A stretch of 64,000 nucleotides of DNA, taken from contig LQXN01000064.1 in assembly GCA_001648575.1 (NCBI GenBank), positions 62,001 through 126,000 on the forward strand. The letters run 5' to 3'. Source of the DNA: Sutcliffiella horikoshii DSM 8719 (GTDB lineage Bacteria; Bacillota; Bacilli; Bacillales; Bacillaceae_I). A program made the translations under genes and the position numbers. The notes under the pieces are model-generated. The model saw only the letters and a program-made list of their open reading frames with translations, was not told the origin of the DNA and searched no databases. Below, piece by piece: positions 26,014 through 34,436 of this stretch. The stretch's first letter is position 1. The number at the start of each line of letters is the position of its first letter.

Positions 26014-26241
26014 TCAGTTATCAGGCATGACCCAGATGATCTCGACAGTTCGTATAAAGAAATTCGAATCGCCAGCAACAAGAACGACATGGTCAGGCTT
26101 CACATCGTTAAGATTACCTCTTATTGATCCTCTTGTAGTCTCAATAACCACTTCGGTTCCGACGATACTTCTTAAAGTATGGTATACATACGGTTCTATC
26201 ACCATATATTGAAAGGGCATCCCATTGTCCGCTTGATTCAT
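26014..26241 (-). CDS. YuzF/DUF2642 family protein
   Basis: The 75-residue protein contains an Sm/Hfq-like small beta-barrel core typical of DUF2642: YHTLRSIVGTEVVIETTRGSIRGNLNDVKPDHVVLVAGDSNFFIRTVEIIWVMP. Related DUF2642 proteins occur in spore-formers, some associated with the coat, but this one has no such evidence. The ATG has ggaggtaatt upstream. It is single-gene, ending at its own terminator, just downstream of comGG. Confidence 0.75.
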   Translation of the reverse strand: MNQADNGMPFQYMVIEPYVYHTLRSIVGTEVVIETTRGSIRGNLNDVKPDHVVLVAGDSNFFIRTVEIIWVMPDN

Positions 26242-26316
26242 TAGGCAATTACCTCCTTTGTTACACGGTACATATATATGTTTGGGACAATGGAGTGGTG
26301 AGCGGAGCAGGGTGAT

Positions 26317-26733
26317 TTAATACGTCTCATACCAGCCGATCACCTTTTCCCCCTCCATATCGTATAGGATGGTTGCTTTGTACTCCCTCCCCATCTTTGT
26401 GGTACAGATGATGATGACCTCCTTCTCTATCCCAAGGTCTTTCACTGTGACCGTGGCACTGCCTCTTGAAAACGTAATAAGGGTGCTGATGTCATGCTGA
26501 TCCCCTTCAAGTTGTTCCTCGATTATATCCCACGTATATTTCATCATGATTTCCAATTCAAATTGTTGATCGGACTCGTGGTAAAACATTCTTTCGAGTC
26601 GGTAGTTTTCCACTTGGTGAAGCAAGAAAGAGGAGAAGATTACACTCATGATGAGTGTGACCGGAAAGATATATCCATTTTCCTGTCTATTCAGGATTCC
26701 AGCTTGTACGGATTGCCCCCACTTTGAATTCAT
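26317..26733 (-). CDS. comGG: Competence pseudopilin-like protein ComGG
   Basis: This is the last gene of the comG operon, which builds the pseudopilus that brings DNA to the cell wall during transformation. The 138-residue protein has a short N-terminus, a hydrophobic helix (about 20-40: GYIFPVTLIMSVIFSSFLLHQ) and a divergent C-terminal domain, as expected for ComGG. It lacks a clear prepilin peptidase site. The start overlaps comGF by 47 bp. Assignment rests on order and topology more than sequence. Confidence 0.82.
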   Translation of the reverse strand: MNSKWGQSVQAGILNRQENGYIFPVTLIMSVIFSSFLLHQVENYRLERMFYHESDQQFELEIMMKYTWDIIEEQLEGDQHDISTLITFSRGSATVTVKDLGIEKEVIIICTTKMGREYKATILYDMEGEKVIGWYETY

Positions 26734-27133
26734 GGATCATTTCGTCCCTCCCCGTCACTGTGAATATGACTCCATTCCTTACTTCTTCAAAGGAAATGCC
26801 TACTACACCGTGAAGGAGTAATTCATGTCCGGTACCGTTTACTCTCCGTCTGATATTTTTCTGATAAAATTCATATGTCACCCTTTGATTTGATTGATTT
26901 ATGATGATCATCACCTTACCATCCACCGATACCCTTTTTGCATTCCGAACTTCCTTTGAAGCCTGCTGGATAAAGACCTCAAGCTCCAAAGGATGAATGC
27001 CATCCCCCTTTTCTGTCAAAAAAGAAAGGTTTTTTATAAGAAGCGGAAAGAATGCCGTTAGAATAAGGACTACCGAAAAACTAACAAGTACCTCCAATAA
27101 AGTGAACCCCTTATTGTTATGGGAGATGGACAT
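26687..27133 (-). CDS. comGF: Competence pseudopilin-like protein ComGF
   Basis: The 148-residue protein has the prepilin-type N-terminus NNKGFTLLEVLVSFSVVLILTAFF, with cleavage expected after the Gly by ComC. The rest (VFIQQASKEVRNAKRVS and GISFEEVRNGVIFTV) matches the ComGF/PilW type. The ATG at 27133 follows aaaggtg; the open frame extends 16 codons upstream. It overlaps comGE at its start and comGG at its end, so the set is translated together. Confidence 0.88.
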   Translation of the reverse strand: MSISHNNKGFTLLEVLVSFSVVLILTAFFPLLIKNLSFLTEKGDGIHPLELEVFIQQASKEVRNAKRVSVDGKVMIIINQSNQRVTYEFYQKNIRRRVNGTGHELLLHGVVGISFEEVRNGVIFTVTGRDEMIHEFKVGAIRTSWNPE

Positions 27134-27452
27134 AGGCACACCTTTCTTTTTCCAATAACCGATAATCCTTATAGGAAACACAAAGCCTTGCTGGATGGTT
27201 ATCCTCGACCAGTGTAATGGAATAAAGGGTACCGTTTTTATTAACCGTACTTGCCTCGAATAATCTTGTCTCCGTTCGGATATTTTCCAGTTCCAGTGTC
27301 AGGATGAATCTTGCTTGTTGATCAAGGAGGAATCCTTTGCGTTCCTGATTCATTCGAATAAGACCAGGTAGCAGAACCGAGGCAATAACCATCCAGACCA
27401 CTAATGCTCCCAGGACCTCGACAAGGGTGAACCCTTTAGAGTTTTTCCACAT
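27117..27452 (-). CDS. comGE: Competence pseudopilin-like protein ComGE
   Basis: The 111-residue product has the prepilin signal SKGFTLVEVLGALVVWMVIASVLLPGLI directly at the N-terminus, with the cleavage-site Gly and Glu+5. A short C-terminal domain follows with two cysteines (RLCVSYKDY and KERCAYVHLP). Position between comGD and comGF and the overlaps on both sides define it as the minor pseudopilin ComGE. Confidence 0.88.
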   Translation of the reverse strand: MWKNSKGFTLVEVLGALVVWMVIASVLLPGLIRMNQERKGFLLDQQARFILTLELENIRTETRLFEASTVNKNGTLYSITLVEDNHPARLCVSYKDYRLLEKERCAYVHLP

Positions 27453-27894
27453 AGAAACGGCCTTTTCCTAAGGTGAAAACGTATTGGTAGTTCTCCATCC
27501 CCTCCACATAGATCCCGATAGCACCTGCCTTATTGATGCTTCCATTGCCATTGTAAGTCAGCCTCTCCCCCATGGTGCGGGTATCTATTCTTATATCGCG
27601 GTGGTATTCCCTGTATACCAACTCTTGAATCTGGAAGGTTCCCTGCCTGATACGGTAATAGTTTTCCTTTGGGGTGAAAATGATATTGACACTTGTTTTT
27701 GTACTTAATGCATATTGTTGTGCAAACAAAAGATCATTGCTTAATTGCTCACTAAATTGTTCTCCAAGTTTAGTTTTGGTGCTGGCACTTAAATTAAGGA
27801 CAGTCACGGACAGAACAATCGAAATGAGAGAAAGAACAAGCATTGATTCCATCAGGGAAAAACCTTTTGAATCTGAAATGTTATTCCCCCTCAT
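27436..27894 (-). CDS. comGD: Competence pseudopilin-like protein ComGD
   Basis: The 152-residue protein carries the type IV prepilin motif SKGFSLMESMLVLSLISIVLSVTVL and a GspH-like C-terminal domain (SNDLLFAQQYALSTKTSVNIIF, then YNGNGSINKAGAIGIY). It is a minor pseudopilin of the DNA-uptake apparatus. It overlaps comGC by 14 bp and comGE by 17 bp. Confidence 0.9.
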   Translation of the reverse strand: MRGNNISDSKGFSLMESMLVLSLISIVLSVTVLNLSASTKTKLGEQFSEQLSNDLLFAQQYALSTKTSVNIIFTPKENYYRIRQGTFQIQELVYREYHRDIRIDTRTMGERLTYNGNGSINKAGAIGIYVEGMENYQYVFTLGKGRFYVEKL

Positions 27895-28219
27895 CTGCGT
27901 GTGCCTTATTATTTACAATTGTAACGGTACTTCCGTTCGGGCAGTTCAATGTACCGGTCTCTTCATCAAAACGGTCTTCGAGGTAGTCTGGAGAGTTCAA
28001 ATCATTAATGGATTGTGGATGCCCTCCTGTATCCAATTGGTATGCCTGTATCTGGGCATCCACCATGCTTAGCAGGGCCTCGCACCCTTTATCCCCGATC
28101 AGCTTTGAATTCTTGGTCACATTCGGAATCATGATCAATAGCAGCACCGTAATGACCAGCATGACAAGAAGCATTTCGACCAACGTAAATCCACGATTAT
28201 CTTTCCATAGCTTTTTCAT
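27881..28219 (-). CDS. comGC: Major competence pseudopilin ComGC
   Basis: ComGC is the main subunit of the competence pseudopilus. The sequence has the prepilin site NRGFTLVEMLLVMLVITVLLLIMIPNVTKNSKLI, followed by GCEALLSMVDAQIQAYQLDTGGHP, and the second Cys in LNCPNG that pairs with it. I use the ATG at 28219 (MKKLWKDN, 112 residues), six bases from aggagg. The adjacent ATG at 28222 overlaps the comGB stop and is the alternative. Expression of the operon normally depends on ComK, but I found no clear K-box. Confidence 0.93.
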   Translation of the reverse strand: MKKLWKDNRGFTLVEMLLVMLVITVLLLIMIPNVTKNSKLIGDKGCEALLSMVDAQIQAYQLDTGGHPQSINDLNSPDYLEDRFDEETGTLNCPNGSTVTIVNNKAHADEGE

Positions 28220-29259
28220 CATAACCCTCCTAATAGTTGAAACATCGGAATGAAAATACAAAGATATAACACAAAAACAAATGAACCGATTCCCATAAAT
28301 AGAACAGGCTGGATTCTTCCCAACAGTTTCTCGCTTTTTTCCTGCATTTTCACCAACAGGAGCTTACTGTATTGCTCAAGCTCCTGTCCCAACCTTCCGT
28401 TCTTTTGCCCGTGTATAATAACGATATCCAGCCCCTCAACAAATACTTTCTCGCTTTCCACCAACTTCTCCAATTTCTCCCCTTCCACCAAACGGTTTCG
28501 AAATTCTTTTGCTTTCCAATGGAAAAAAGAATGGTAGCGTTGTTGCTCAAACACAGATATTGCCTCATTGATCGTTAAACCACTTAAAAGCAAACTGCTT
28601 AATTGTTGGGTGAAATAATGAGAATAGTGTAGGGAGAGAAAGGTTTTAAAGAGAGGGAACTTCAATAGTAAATCCACCTTTTGAGATGGAAGCAATCTTT
28701 TTTCATAGATTTTATAGGTGGCGTAGAGAGCCAAGAACCCGAGAACACACCCTATAACGACGATAGGAATGTGGACTACCAAAAAGAAAAATACTGATAT
28801 CACCGGACTTAAGGAAATATTCATTTGCGAAAACAGGAGATGAAACTGCGGAAGCAGAATCATCTGAACAAAGATAAGCATAATGATCACCAGAAACAGC
28901 AGCATGACAGGATACCTGAGGATGGTAAAGATCTTATCCCGGTAATACCGCTTCCGTTCAAGTAAAGCTCCTCCTGATCGAAAGGCCTGACCAAGGTTTC
29001 CATGCTTTTGGGAAAAGAATAGCAATGACAAAATATCCTGATTGAAATGAAGTCCTTCTAAAACTTCATGAACACTGTACCCATTTTTCAACTCCTGGAT
29101 GGCATCCATCAACTTTCGTTTTTTATCCGCTTCAAAATGGATGCTCATCAATTCCAATGCTTCCATCAGGGAATACCCATTATGATAGAGATCTCCCATC
29201 CTTTTAAGGAAATCCTCCTGAACTTTTAGCGGCCAGCCCCTTTTACCTTTTCCCATCAT
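28219..29259 (-). CDS. comGB: Competence inner-membrane platform protein ComGB
   Basis: The 346-residue GspF/PilC-type membrane protein is the assembly platform of the competence pseudopilus. Two related halves are visible (LMEALELMSIHFEADKKRKLMDAI and LTINEAISVFEQQRYHSFF), each followed by hydrophobic segments, with a C-terminal helix LFMGIGSFVFVLYLCIFIPMF. The start overlaps comGA by 17 bp. Length and order agree with ComGB of Bacillus. Confidence 0.93.
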   Translation of the reverse strand: MMGKGKRGWPLKVQEDFLKRMGDLYHNGYSLMEALELMSIHFEADKKRKLMDAIQELKNGYSVHEVLEGLHFNQDILSLLFFSQKHGNLGQAFRSGGALLERKRYYRDKIFTILRYPVMLLFLVIIMLIFVQMILLPQFHLLFSQMNISLSPVISVFFFLVVHIPIVVIGCVLGFLALYATYKIYEKRLLPSQKVDLLLKFPLFKTFLSLHYSHYFTQQLSSLLLSGLTINEAISVFEQQRYHSFFHWKAKEFRNRLVEGEKLEKLVESEKVFVEGLDIVIIHGQKNGRLGQELEQYSKLLLVKMQEKSEKLLGRIQPVLFMGIGSFVFVLYLCIFIPMFQLLGGL

Positions 29260-30310
29260 TCACCCATTTTTCGTATTCCCTTTGATGAATGAACCCGAGG
29301 GCAATCCCTTTTTTAATCACTTCCCTCAAAGTGGGATAGCTCAATTCCACCTTCGCTCCCTTACACTCTTCCATCACCATGGCCAGTTCGCGGCCATACA
29401 AAAGTTCATATACACTTGCCAATCGGTGATGCCTGTATTTCCTGCAGAAAGATGTGCATTCCCCTTGGCAAAATCGACATTTCAACTCCACAAGCCTCTG
29501 TGCCGAAATAGCGATTAATGTCTGTTCCAATTCCTGTTGCGTGACTCCAAACTCCAACAGCCGGTGCACCGCCCCTTTGGCATCCCGTGTATGAAGTGTA
29601 CTTAGTACTAAATGACCCGTTAACGATGCCCTTATGGCAATCTTGGCCGTTTCCTCATCCCTGATTTCCCCGACCATGATGATATCTGGATCATGTCTGA
29701 GAATAGCCTTCAACCCTGTAGCATAGGTTATCCCCGCTTTTTCATTCACCTGTACTTGCAGAACATGCTTGCTTCTCCGCTCCACTGGATCCTCAAGTGT
29801 AATGATATTCCGTTGCAACAGCCCCTTAGATTCTTCCAAAATCGAATACAAGGTGGTCGTCTTGCCTGAGCCGGTAGGTCCGGTAAACAGAACAAGGCCG
29901 TGTGAATGCTTCATTAATGAAAATAGTTTTCTTGTAGAGTTCGGGAATAGGGATAAACGGCTCAAAGGGAAATGACTGTCATCATGCGGGAGAATCCTAA
30001 TGACCAGGCTTTCCTGGTTCACTGTAGGCAGGGTCGAGAGTCGCAGGTTGATATGTTTGGAGTCGAGAAAAAGGTGTAATGCGCCATTTTGGGGTTTTCT
30101 TGTTTCACCTATGTCCATTTCTGCTTGAAATTTAAGGTGGGAGAGCATTCGTTCATAGATATCAAGAGGAAGATCTTCTTGGTCATAGAGGTAGTGGTCC
30201 AGGCGGAATAATACTTTTGCGGACACTTCAAGTGGTTTGATGTGAATATCAGATACACGTAACCGAATTGCTTGGCGTACAATTTCTTCACACTTTTTTT
30301 CAATATTCAT
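29243..30310 (-). CDS. comGA: Competence traffic ATPase ComGA
   Basis: This is the PilB/GspE-type ATPase that powers pseudopilus assembly and is required for DNA binding in competence. The 355-residue protein has Walker A GPTGSGKTTTL, the Asp box ITLEDPVE, Walker B RHDPDIIMVGEIRDEETA and the His box GHLVLSTLHT. A cysteine cluster (CRFCQGECTSFC) near residue 280 resembles the zinc site of secretion ATPases. The ATG at 30310 is preceded by gaggtgac. It is the first gene of the operon; the 272-bp gap upstream holds no clear regulator site. Confidence 0.95.
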   Translation of the reverse strand: MNIEKKCEEIVRQAIRLRVSDIHIKPLEVSAKVLFRLDHYLYDQEDLPLDIYERMLSHLKFQAEMDIGETRKPQNGALHLFLDSKHINLRLSTLPTVNQESLVIRILPHDDSHFPLSRLSLFPNSTRKLFSLMKHSHGLVLFTGPTGSGKTTTLYSILEESKGLLQRNIITLEDPVERRSKHVLQVQVNEKAGITYATGLKAILRHDPDIIMVGEIRDEETAKIAIRASLTGHLVLSTLHTRDAKGAVHRLLEFGVTQQELEQTLIAISAQRLVELKCRFCQGECTSFCRKYRHHRLASVYELLYGRELAMVMEECKGAKVELSYPTLREVIKKGIALGFIHQREYEKWVNDGKR

Positions 30311-30582
30311 TTGTCACCTCATTTTGTGTTGGGCTGATTATTAGATGGGAGATGGTGCGCTTGGGTGTGGCGGCCTGATGGAAAGGCTAAAATGTGGGGC
30401 TGAGGACCGTTGCCGGTGGTATTAGGGTACAGGTTGGATAGTACAAATTCGCAGGTTCAAGATAGTAATGTCATGACTGATACTCCTTTCATAGAATTTC
30501 CTGCCTTTATAGTTTTCTACATAGACTGACAGATTCCTTCAAAGATTTATTTTTTTTCAAAAAAATAAAAGGACCCGGCTCT

Positions 30583-31401
30583 TCATTCAGATTTGGGCCC
30601 TTGCATGTATTTTTCCACGATTTTTCCAATCTCCTGGATTGCTTTTTTACCAACGGCATTGTCTGTAAGATCATCTATGAGGACAGCTACCAACACCTTC
30701 TTCTCTCCAAGGGCTACAATTCCGCAATCATGTTCAACACCCGGCAGCTCACCTGTTTTGTTGGCAATTGTCACAGAATCAAGATCCATCAAAAATGGAA
30801 GCTTATCCAAGAGCTGTTGCCCATCAAGAATTTTCAGCATTTGCAGTCTGTTTTCCTCGGTGAATACACCGTTCCAGTTTTCTAAAAGAAGCTTGAGACA
30901 CTTCACTATATCTCGGGCACAGGTTCTGTTCTCCAAGCCTTGCCCGGCTGCTTTAAAGTCCATCATTTTCCGCTCAAGCTTCGTTTTGCTCAACCCGTGC
31001 TTTGTACAGAACTCGTTTACATCATCCATACCCAACATATCAATGACCTTATTGGTCGCAGCGTTATCTGACACAATGATCATCAGTGTCAACAAGTCCA
31101 ATAATGTAAAAATAGTCTCAGCATCCAATTGGGAAATGACCCCTGCCCCACCGACACGACTTTCCGCCTCCACCAAGTGCCTGTCAGTAAGTTTAAGACG
31201 GCCCGCTTCCACCTGTTTAAAAGCTGCCATCAAAATGGGGATTTTTATTAAGCTTGCCGCTTTTTTATGAGTGTCTGCTTCAATTTGATATTGATTTCCC
31301 CCCTCGTCCTCCATCATAAAACTAACGTGCCCTGCAGTGGAATTCACCACTGTCCGGACACGTTCCCTCAGCTCTTGTATGTTGGCGTCAGTTCCCATCA
31401 T
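30583..31401 (-). CDS. Class A beta-lactamase-related serine hydrolase, apparently cytoplasmic
   Basis: The roughly 270-residue protein has all three penicillin-recognising motifs: SLIK (SxxK, about residue 50), SDNAAT (SDN, about 110) and NKTGELPG (KTG, about 215). It has no signal peptide or lipobox, so it should act in the cytoplasm, which is unusual for a beta-lactamase. It overlaps the end of ykfD and is the last gene of the dipeptide/muropeptide operon. A role as peptidase or esterase on recycled cell-wall peptides is therefore more likely than antibiotic resistance, but this is inferred. No clear ribosome site fixes the start; 31398 and 31407 are alternatives. Confidence 0.82.
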   Translation of the reverse strand: MMGTDANIQELRERVRTVVNSTAGHVSFMMEDEGGNQYQIEADTHKKAASLIKIPILMAAFKQVEAGRLKLTDRHLVEAESRVGGAGVISQLDAETIFTLLDLLTLMIIVSDNAATNKVIDMLGMDDVNEFCTKHGLSKTKLERKMMDFKAAGQGLENRTCARDIVKCLKLLLENWNGVFTEENRLQMLKILDGQQLLDKLPFLMDLDSVTIANKTGELPGVEHDCGIVALGEKKVLVAVLIDDLTDNAVGKKAIQEIGKIVEKYMQGPKSE

Positions 31402-32407
31402 GCGCACTTGCGACCATTTCTCTTACTTTATCTTGTCCGACGATCTTTTCATTGTATAAATGGCATGCCACATAATGGCGCTCTTCGACTTCCTGCCATT
31501 CAGGCACAGTAGCACCGCAAGCTTCCATCGCATGCGGACAGCGGGTACGGAAGACGCAACCGCTTGGCGGATTGATCGGGCTTGGTATTTCCCCTTGGAC
31601 AATTTGCCTTTCCCGCCTGTCTTCCACATCTGGATCAGGTATCGGAATCGCTGATAGTAAGGCTTGTGTATAAGGGTGGAGAGGCTTTTTATAAAGCGCC
31701 TTACTTTCGGTCAGTTCCATCATTTTCCCAAGATACATGACCCCTATCCGATCACTTATGTGCTTGACCATGGAAAGATCATGGGCGATAAACAGGTACG
31801 TCAATCCCTTTTCTTTCTGAAGACGTTTCATCAGGTTAACTACTTGAGCCTGGACGGATACATCCAGTGCGGAAATCGGTTCATCCGCGATGATAAAATC
31901 AGGATTCAAGGCAAGTGCTCGGGCAATACCAATTCGCTGTCTTTGCCCCCCGCTGAATTCATGTGGATAACGGTTGGCATGCTCGCGATTCAGCCCTACG
32001 TCTTCCAGCAGTTGATAAACACGTTCTGTCCGCTCTTTACTGTTTTTATAGATTCCATGCACTTCCATGGGCTCGGATATGATTTCTTTTACTGTGGAAC
32101 GAGGGTTAAGGGATGCATATGGATCTTGAAAGATCATTTGCATGTTGCGGTGAAAGGCAAACTTCTCCTTCTCAGTGAGTTTATGTACATCTTTTCCGTT
32201 AAAGTTCACTTCCCCTGCCGTTTTCCCATAGAGTCCGATGATAGTTCTTCCGGTGGTAGATTTTCCGCATCCTGACTCCCCGACAAGCCCGAATGTTTCC
32301 CCTTTATAAATATCAAAAGAGATGTTATCTACTGCTTTTAACGTTTGCTTTCTTCCCATATAAAAGTATTTTTGCAGATTTTTCACTTCCAGTAGTTTTC
32401 TTTGCAT
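31388..32407 (-). CDS. ykfD: Dipeptide/oligopeptide ABC transporter ATPase YkfD (DppF type)
   Basis: The 339-residue ATPase energises peptide uptake together with DppD. Motifs are Walker A GESGCGKST, Q-loop MIFQDPYASLNP, ABC signature FSGGQRQRIGIARAL, Walker B DFIIADEPISALD and the H-loop HDLS. The C-terminal oligopeptide-transporter extension with CVFRTRCPHAMEAC is present and may bind an iron-sulfur cluster. The ATG at 32407 follows gggtgggg just past the ykfC stop; an in-frame GTG 12 bases earlier is less likely. Confidence 0.92.
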   Translation of the reverse strand: MQRKLLEVKNLQKYFYMGRKQTLKAVDNISFDIYKGETFGLVGESGCGKSTTGRTIIGLYGKTAGEVNFNGKDVHKLTEKEKFAFHRNMQMIFQDPYASLNPRSTVKEIISEPMEVHGIYKNSKERTERVYQLLEDVGLNREHANRYPHEFSGGQRQRIGIARALALNPDFIIADEPISALDVSVQAQVVNLMKRLQKEKGLTYLFIAHDLSMVKHISDRIGVMYLGKMMELTESKALYKKPLHPYTQALLSAIPIPDPDVEDRRERQIVQGEIPSPINPPSGCVFRTRCPHAMEACGATVPEWQEVEERHYVACHLYNEKIVGQDKVREMVASAHDGN

Positions 32408-32408
32408 G

Positions 32409-33329
32409 TTATTCCCCACCCTTTTGCCAGTACCTTCTCGCTACACATAATTCTTTTTCATAGATGGTGTTTTCCATCGGGAGGATCTCAATATCCCTGC
32501 CTGTTTTCGGTGAGTGTAACAGTTTTCCTTCTCCATGATAGATCCCTACATGGTGAATCTTGCCCTTGCCTTCTTCATAGGCAAAGAACAATAGATCCCC
32601 GGGTTCCAGAGCGTCCAGCGGAACCTCTTCTCCCTCTTTAGCCTGGTCATGGGCATCACGGGGTATGATGTAACCATTTGCCTTGCACATGGTATAGCTG
32701 AAACCAGAGCAATCCATGCCGTAACCGCTCATGCCTCCCCACAAGTATGAAAGACCAAGGAACTTCTCACCCGTCCGGACGATATCTGTCCCCTTACCTT
32801 TAGGAATGGCATCAAGACTTTCATATACAGAAATATCATCAGCAATAAGGTAACCTATGTTTCCATCTGGAAGTTGAACCATCACCTTCTTTTCTCCTTT
32901 ATCCACTACCGGTAAAATGGTCTGAAAGCTGAGTTCGAGTACAGCTTTTTCTGTTGAATATAGGGAAGCCAGGTTGCTTTTCACCACTGCCACCGGATTA
33001 CCAAGAAGCTTCCAGTCCGCTACTTCGGTTACCTGACATTTAGGCACCCAGCCGGGATATCCCCTGTCATCCTTAGATGAGCCTTGAGTCAAGGCGATAA
33101 TATGGTAATAGTCTTCTTTTTCCTCTAAAACTAGAACTTCCTGACCAAATAAAAGCTGAGATTGGATAAGGTTCGCATTACACAGTTCCAATCTAGTTTC
33201 ATAGTTTAGCGAATCCAGCCAACTTCTGATATCTGTAGGATTCGATATAGCTTTTTCATCCAGCTTCCTTGCTGAATCATAAGAGGTCCATATCGTGGAT
33301 ACCGGTACATTTATGACATATTTACTCAA
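32409..33329 (-). CDS. ykfC: Gamma-D-glutamyl-L-diamino acid endopeptidase YkfC (NlpC/P60)
   Basis: YkfC cuts between D-Glu and meso-diaminopimelate in muropeptides with a free N-terminal L-Ala, releasing L-Ala-D-Glu for recycling. N-terminal SH3b-like domains (about 1-180) are followed by the NlpC/P60 domain, with catalytic Cys in MDCSGF, His in IHHVGIYHGEG and a further polar residue in LLHSPKTG. No signal peptide is present, consistent with intracellular processing. The TTG start at 33329 follows aaaggagg; the open frame continues seven codons upstream. The gene overlaps ykfB by eight bases. Confidence 0.92.
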   Translation of the reverse strand: MSKYVINVPVSTIWTSYDSARKLDEKAISNPTDIRSWLDSLNYETRLELCNANLIQSQLLFGQEVLVLEEKEDYYHIIALTQGSSKDDRGYPGWVPKCQVTEVADWKLLGNPVAVVKSNLASLYSTEKAVLELSFQTILPVVDKGEKKVMVQLPDGNIGYLIADDISVYESLDAIPKGKGTDIVRTGEKFLGLSYLWGGMSGYGMDCSGFSYTMCKANGYIIPRDAHDQAKEGEEVPLDALEPGDLLFFAYEEGKGKIHHVGIYHGEGKLLHSPKTGRDIEILPMENTIYEKELCVARRYWQKGGE

Positions 33330-34422
33330 CGCTGACTCCTCCTTTGACATTTACATCACTGATCCCCAATCCAAAAGCATCCGGGAAAGTGATCATTCGA
33401 CCAGTATAAATGATCCCGCCAGCTACAATATCTTCGGCAAGCATAAGCGGTGCATCAAAATCAAATCGAGTAATATTGCTTTTACTTGCGGCAAAATGGG
33501 CCGCAGCTGTTATGCCGAGCCTCGTTTCTATCATACTTCCAACCATGCACTCGACCCCAAAGGCCTCTGCGATACTATTAATTTTTTCCGCCTGGAAAAT
33601 GCCGCCTGATTTCATCAGTTTGATATTGATCAGGTCTGCACTGCGTGTTTTGAGCACATGAAGGGCCTGTTCCGGCGTAAAGATGCTTTCATCCGCCATG
33701 ATCGGTGTTTCCACTGCATCGGTTACCTGTTTCAAACCCTCCACATCATGCGCGACGACAGGCTGTTCGACAAGCTCGACATTCAAACCCAGATCTTCCA
33801 TTTTGCGAATGCCGCGTATGGCTTCCTTAGCCGTCCAGCCCTGATTGGCATCAAGGCGAATCTCAACCTTCTCACCTACACGGTTTCTGATCTCTCTTAT
33901 TCTAGCAATATCTGTTGCCATATCGCCTTTTCCTACTTTCACCTTGAGAACCCGGAAACCTCTTTCTAGATAAAGCAAGGCGTCCTCCCCCATCTCCTTC
34001 GGGGAATTGACACTGACAGTGAAGTCTGTTTCAAGTTCGCTCTTTGCCCCTCCCAAATACTGATACAAAGGAAGCCTGCTGTGTTGAGCCAAGCAATCAT
34101 AGATGGCCATGTCGACCGCAGCTTTTGCACTTGTATTACGAACAAGTGCTTTATGTAGTTTTTGCAGCAGTGGTTCATAGTTCAGAAGATCCGCGTTTAA
34201 TAGGGTTGGTTTCAATATTTGTTTAATGGCGTATTCTACACTATCAAGGCTGTCCCCTGTGATGACATGTGTAGGTGGTGCCTCCCCCCATCCTACCAGA
34301 CCGGTATCACAGGTTATTTTCACTACCACAGCTTCCGCTACATATACGGTACGCAACGCTGTTTTAAATGGCTTTGACAGAGGTACTGCGGTTCGAAAAG
34401 TTTCGACTTGCTGGATGTTCAT
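33322..34422 (-). CDS. ykfB: L-Ala-D/L-Glu epimerase YkfB
   Basis: This enolase-superfamily enzyme epimerises L-Ala-D-Glu to L-Ala-L-Glu so that ordinary peptidases can use it. The 366 residues match the known YkfB length. Catalytic features are KVKVG (Lys-x-Lys acid/base pair), metal ligands in RLDANQGW, VELVEQPV and MADESIF, and the second Lys in INIKLMKSGG. The ATG at 34422 follows aagggg; the frame is open 35 codons upstream without support. It lies between ykfA and ykfC. Confidence 0.94.
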   Translation of the reverse strand: MNIQQVETFRTAVPLSKPFKTALRTVYVAEAVVVKITCDTGLVGWGEAPPTHVITGDSLDSVEYAIKQILKPTLLNADLLNYEPLLQKLHKALVRNTSAKAAVDMAIYDCLAQHSRLPLYQYLGGAKSELETDFTVSVNSPKEMGEDALLYLERGFRVLKVKVGKGDMATDIARIREIRNRVGEKVEIRLDANQGWTAKEAIRGIRKMEDLGLNVELVEQPVVAHDVEGLKQVTDAVETPIMADESIFTPEQALHVLKTRSADLINIKLMKSGGIFQAEKINSIAEAFGVECMVGSMIETRLGITAAAHFAASKSNITRFDFDAPLMLAEDIVAGGIIYTGRMITFPDAFGLGISDVNVKGGVSVE

Positions 34423-34436
34423 ACTACTTGCCCCTT

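Noticed and set aside
30311-30582. ComK box ahead of comGA
   Set aside because: No convincing pair of AAAA-N5-TTTT motifs was seen at the right spacing.
30593-31270. 225-residue plus-strand frame opposite the serine hydrolase
   Set aside because: The minus-strand frame has all class A motifs and fits the operon; the plus-strand frame is a shadow.
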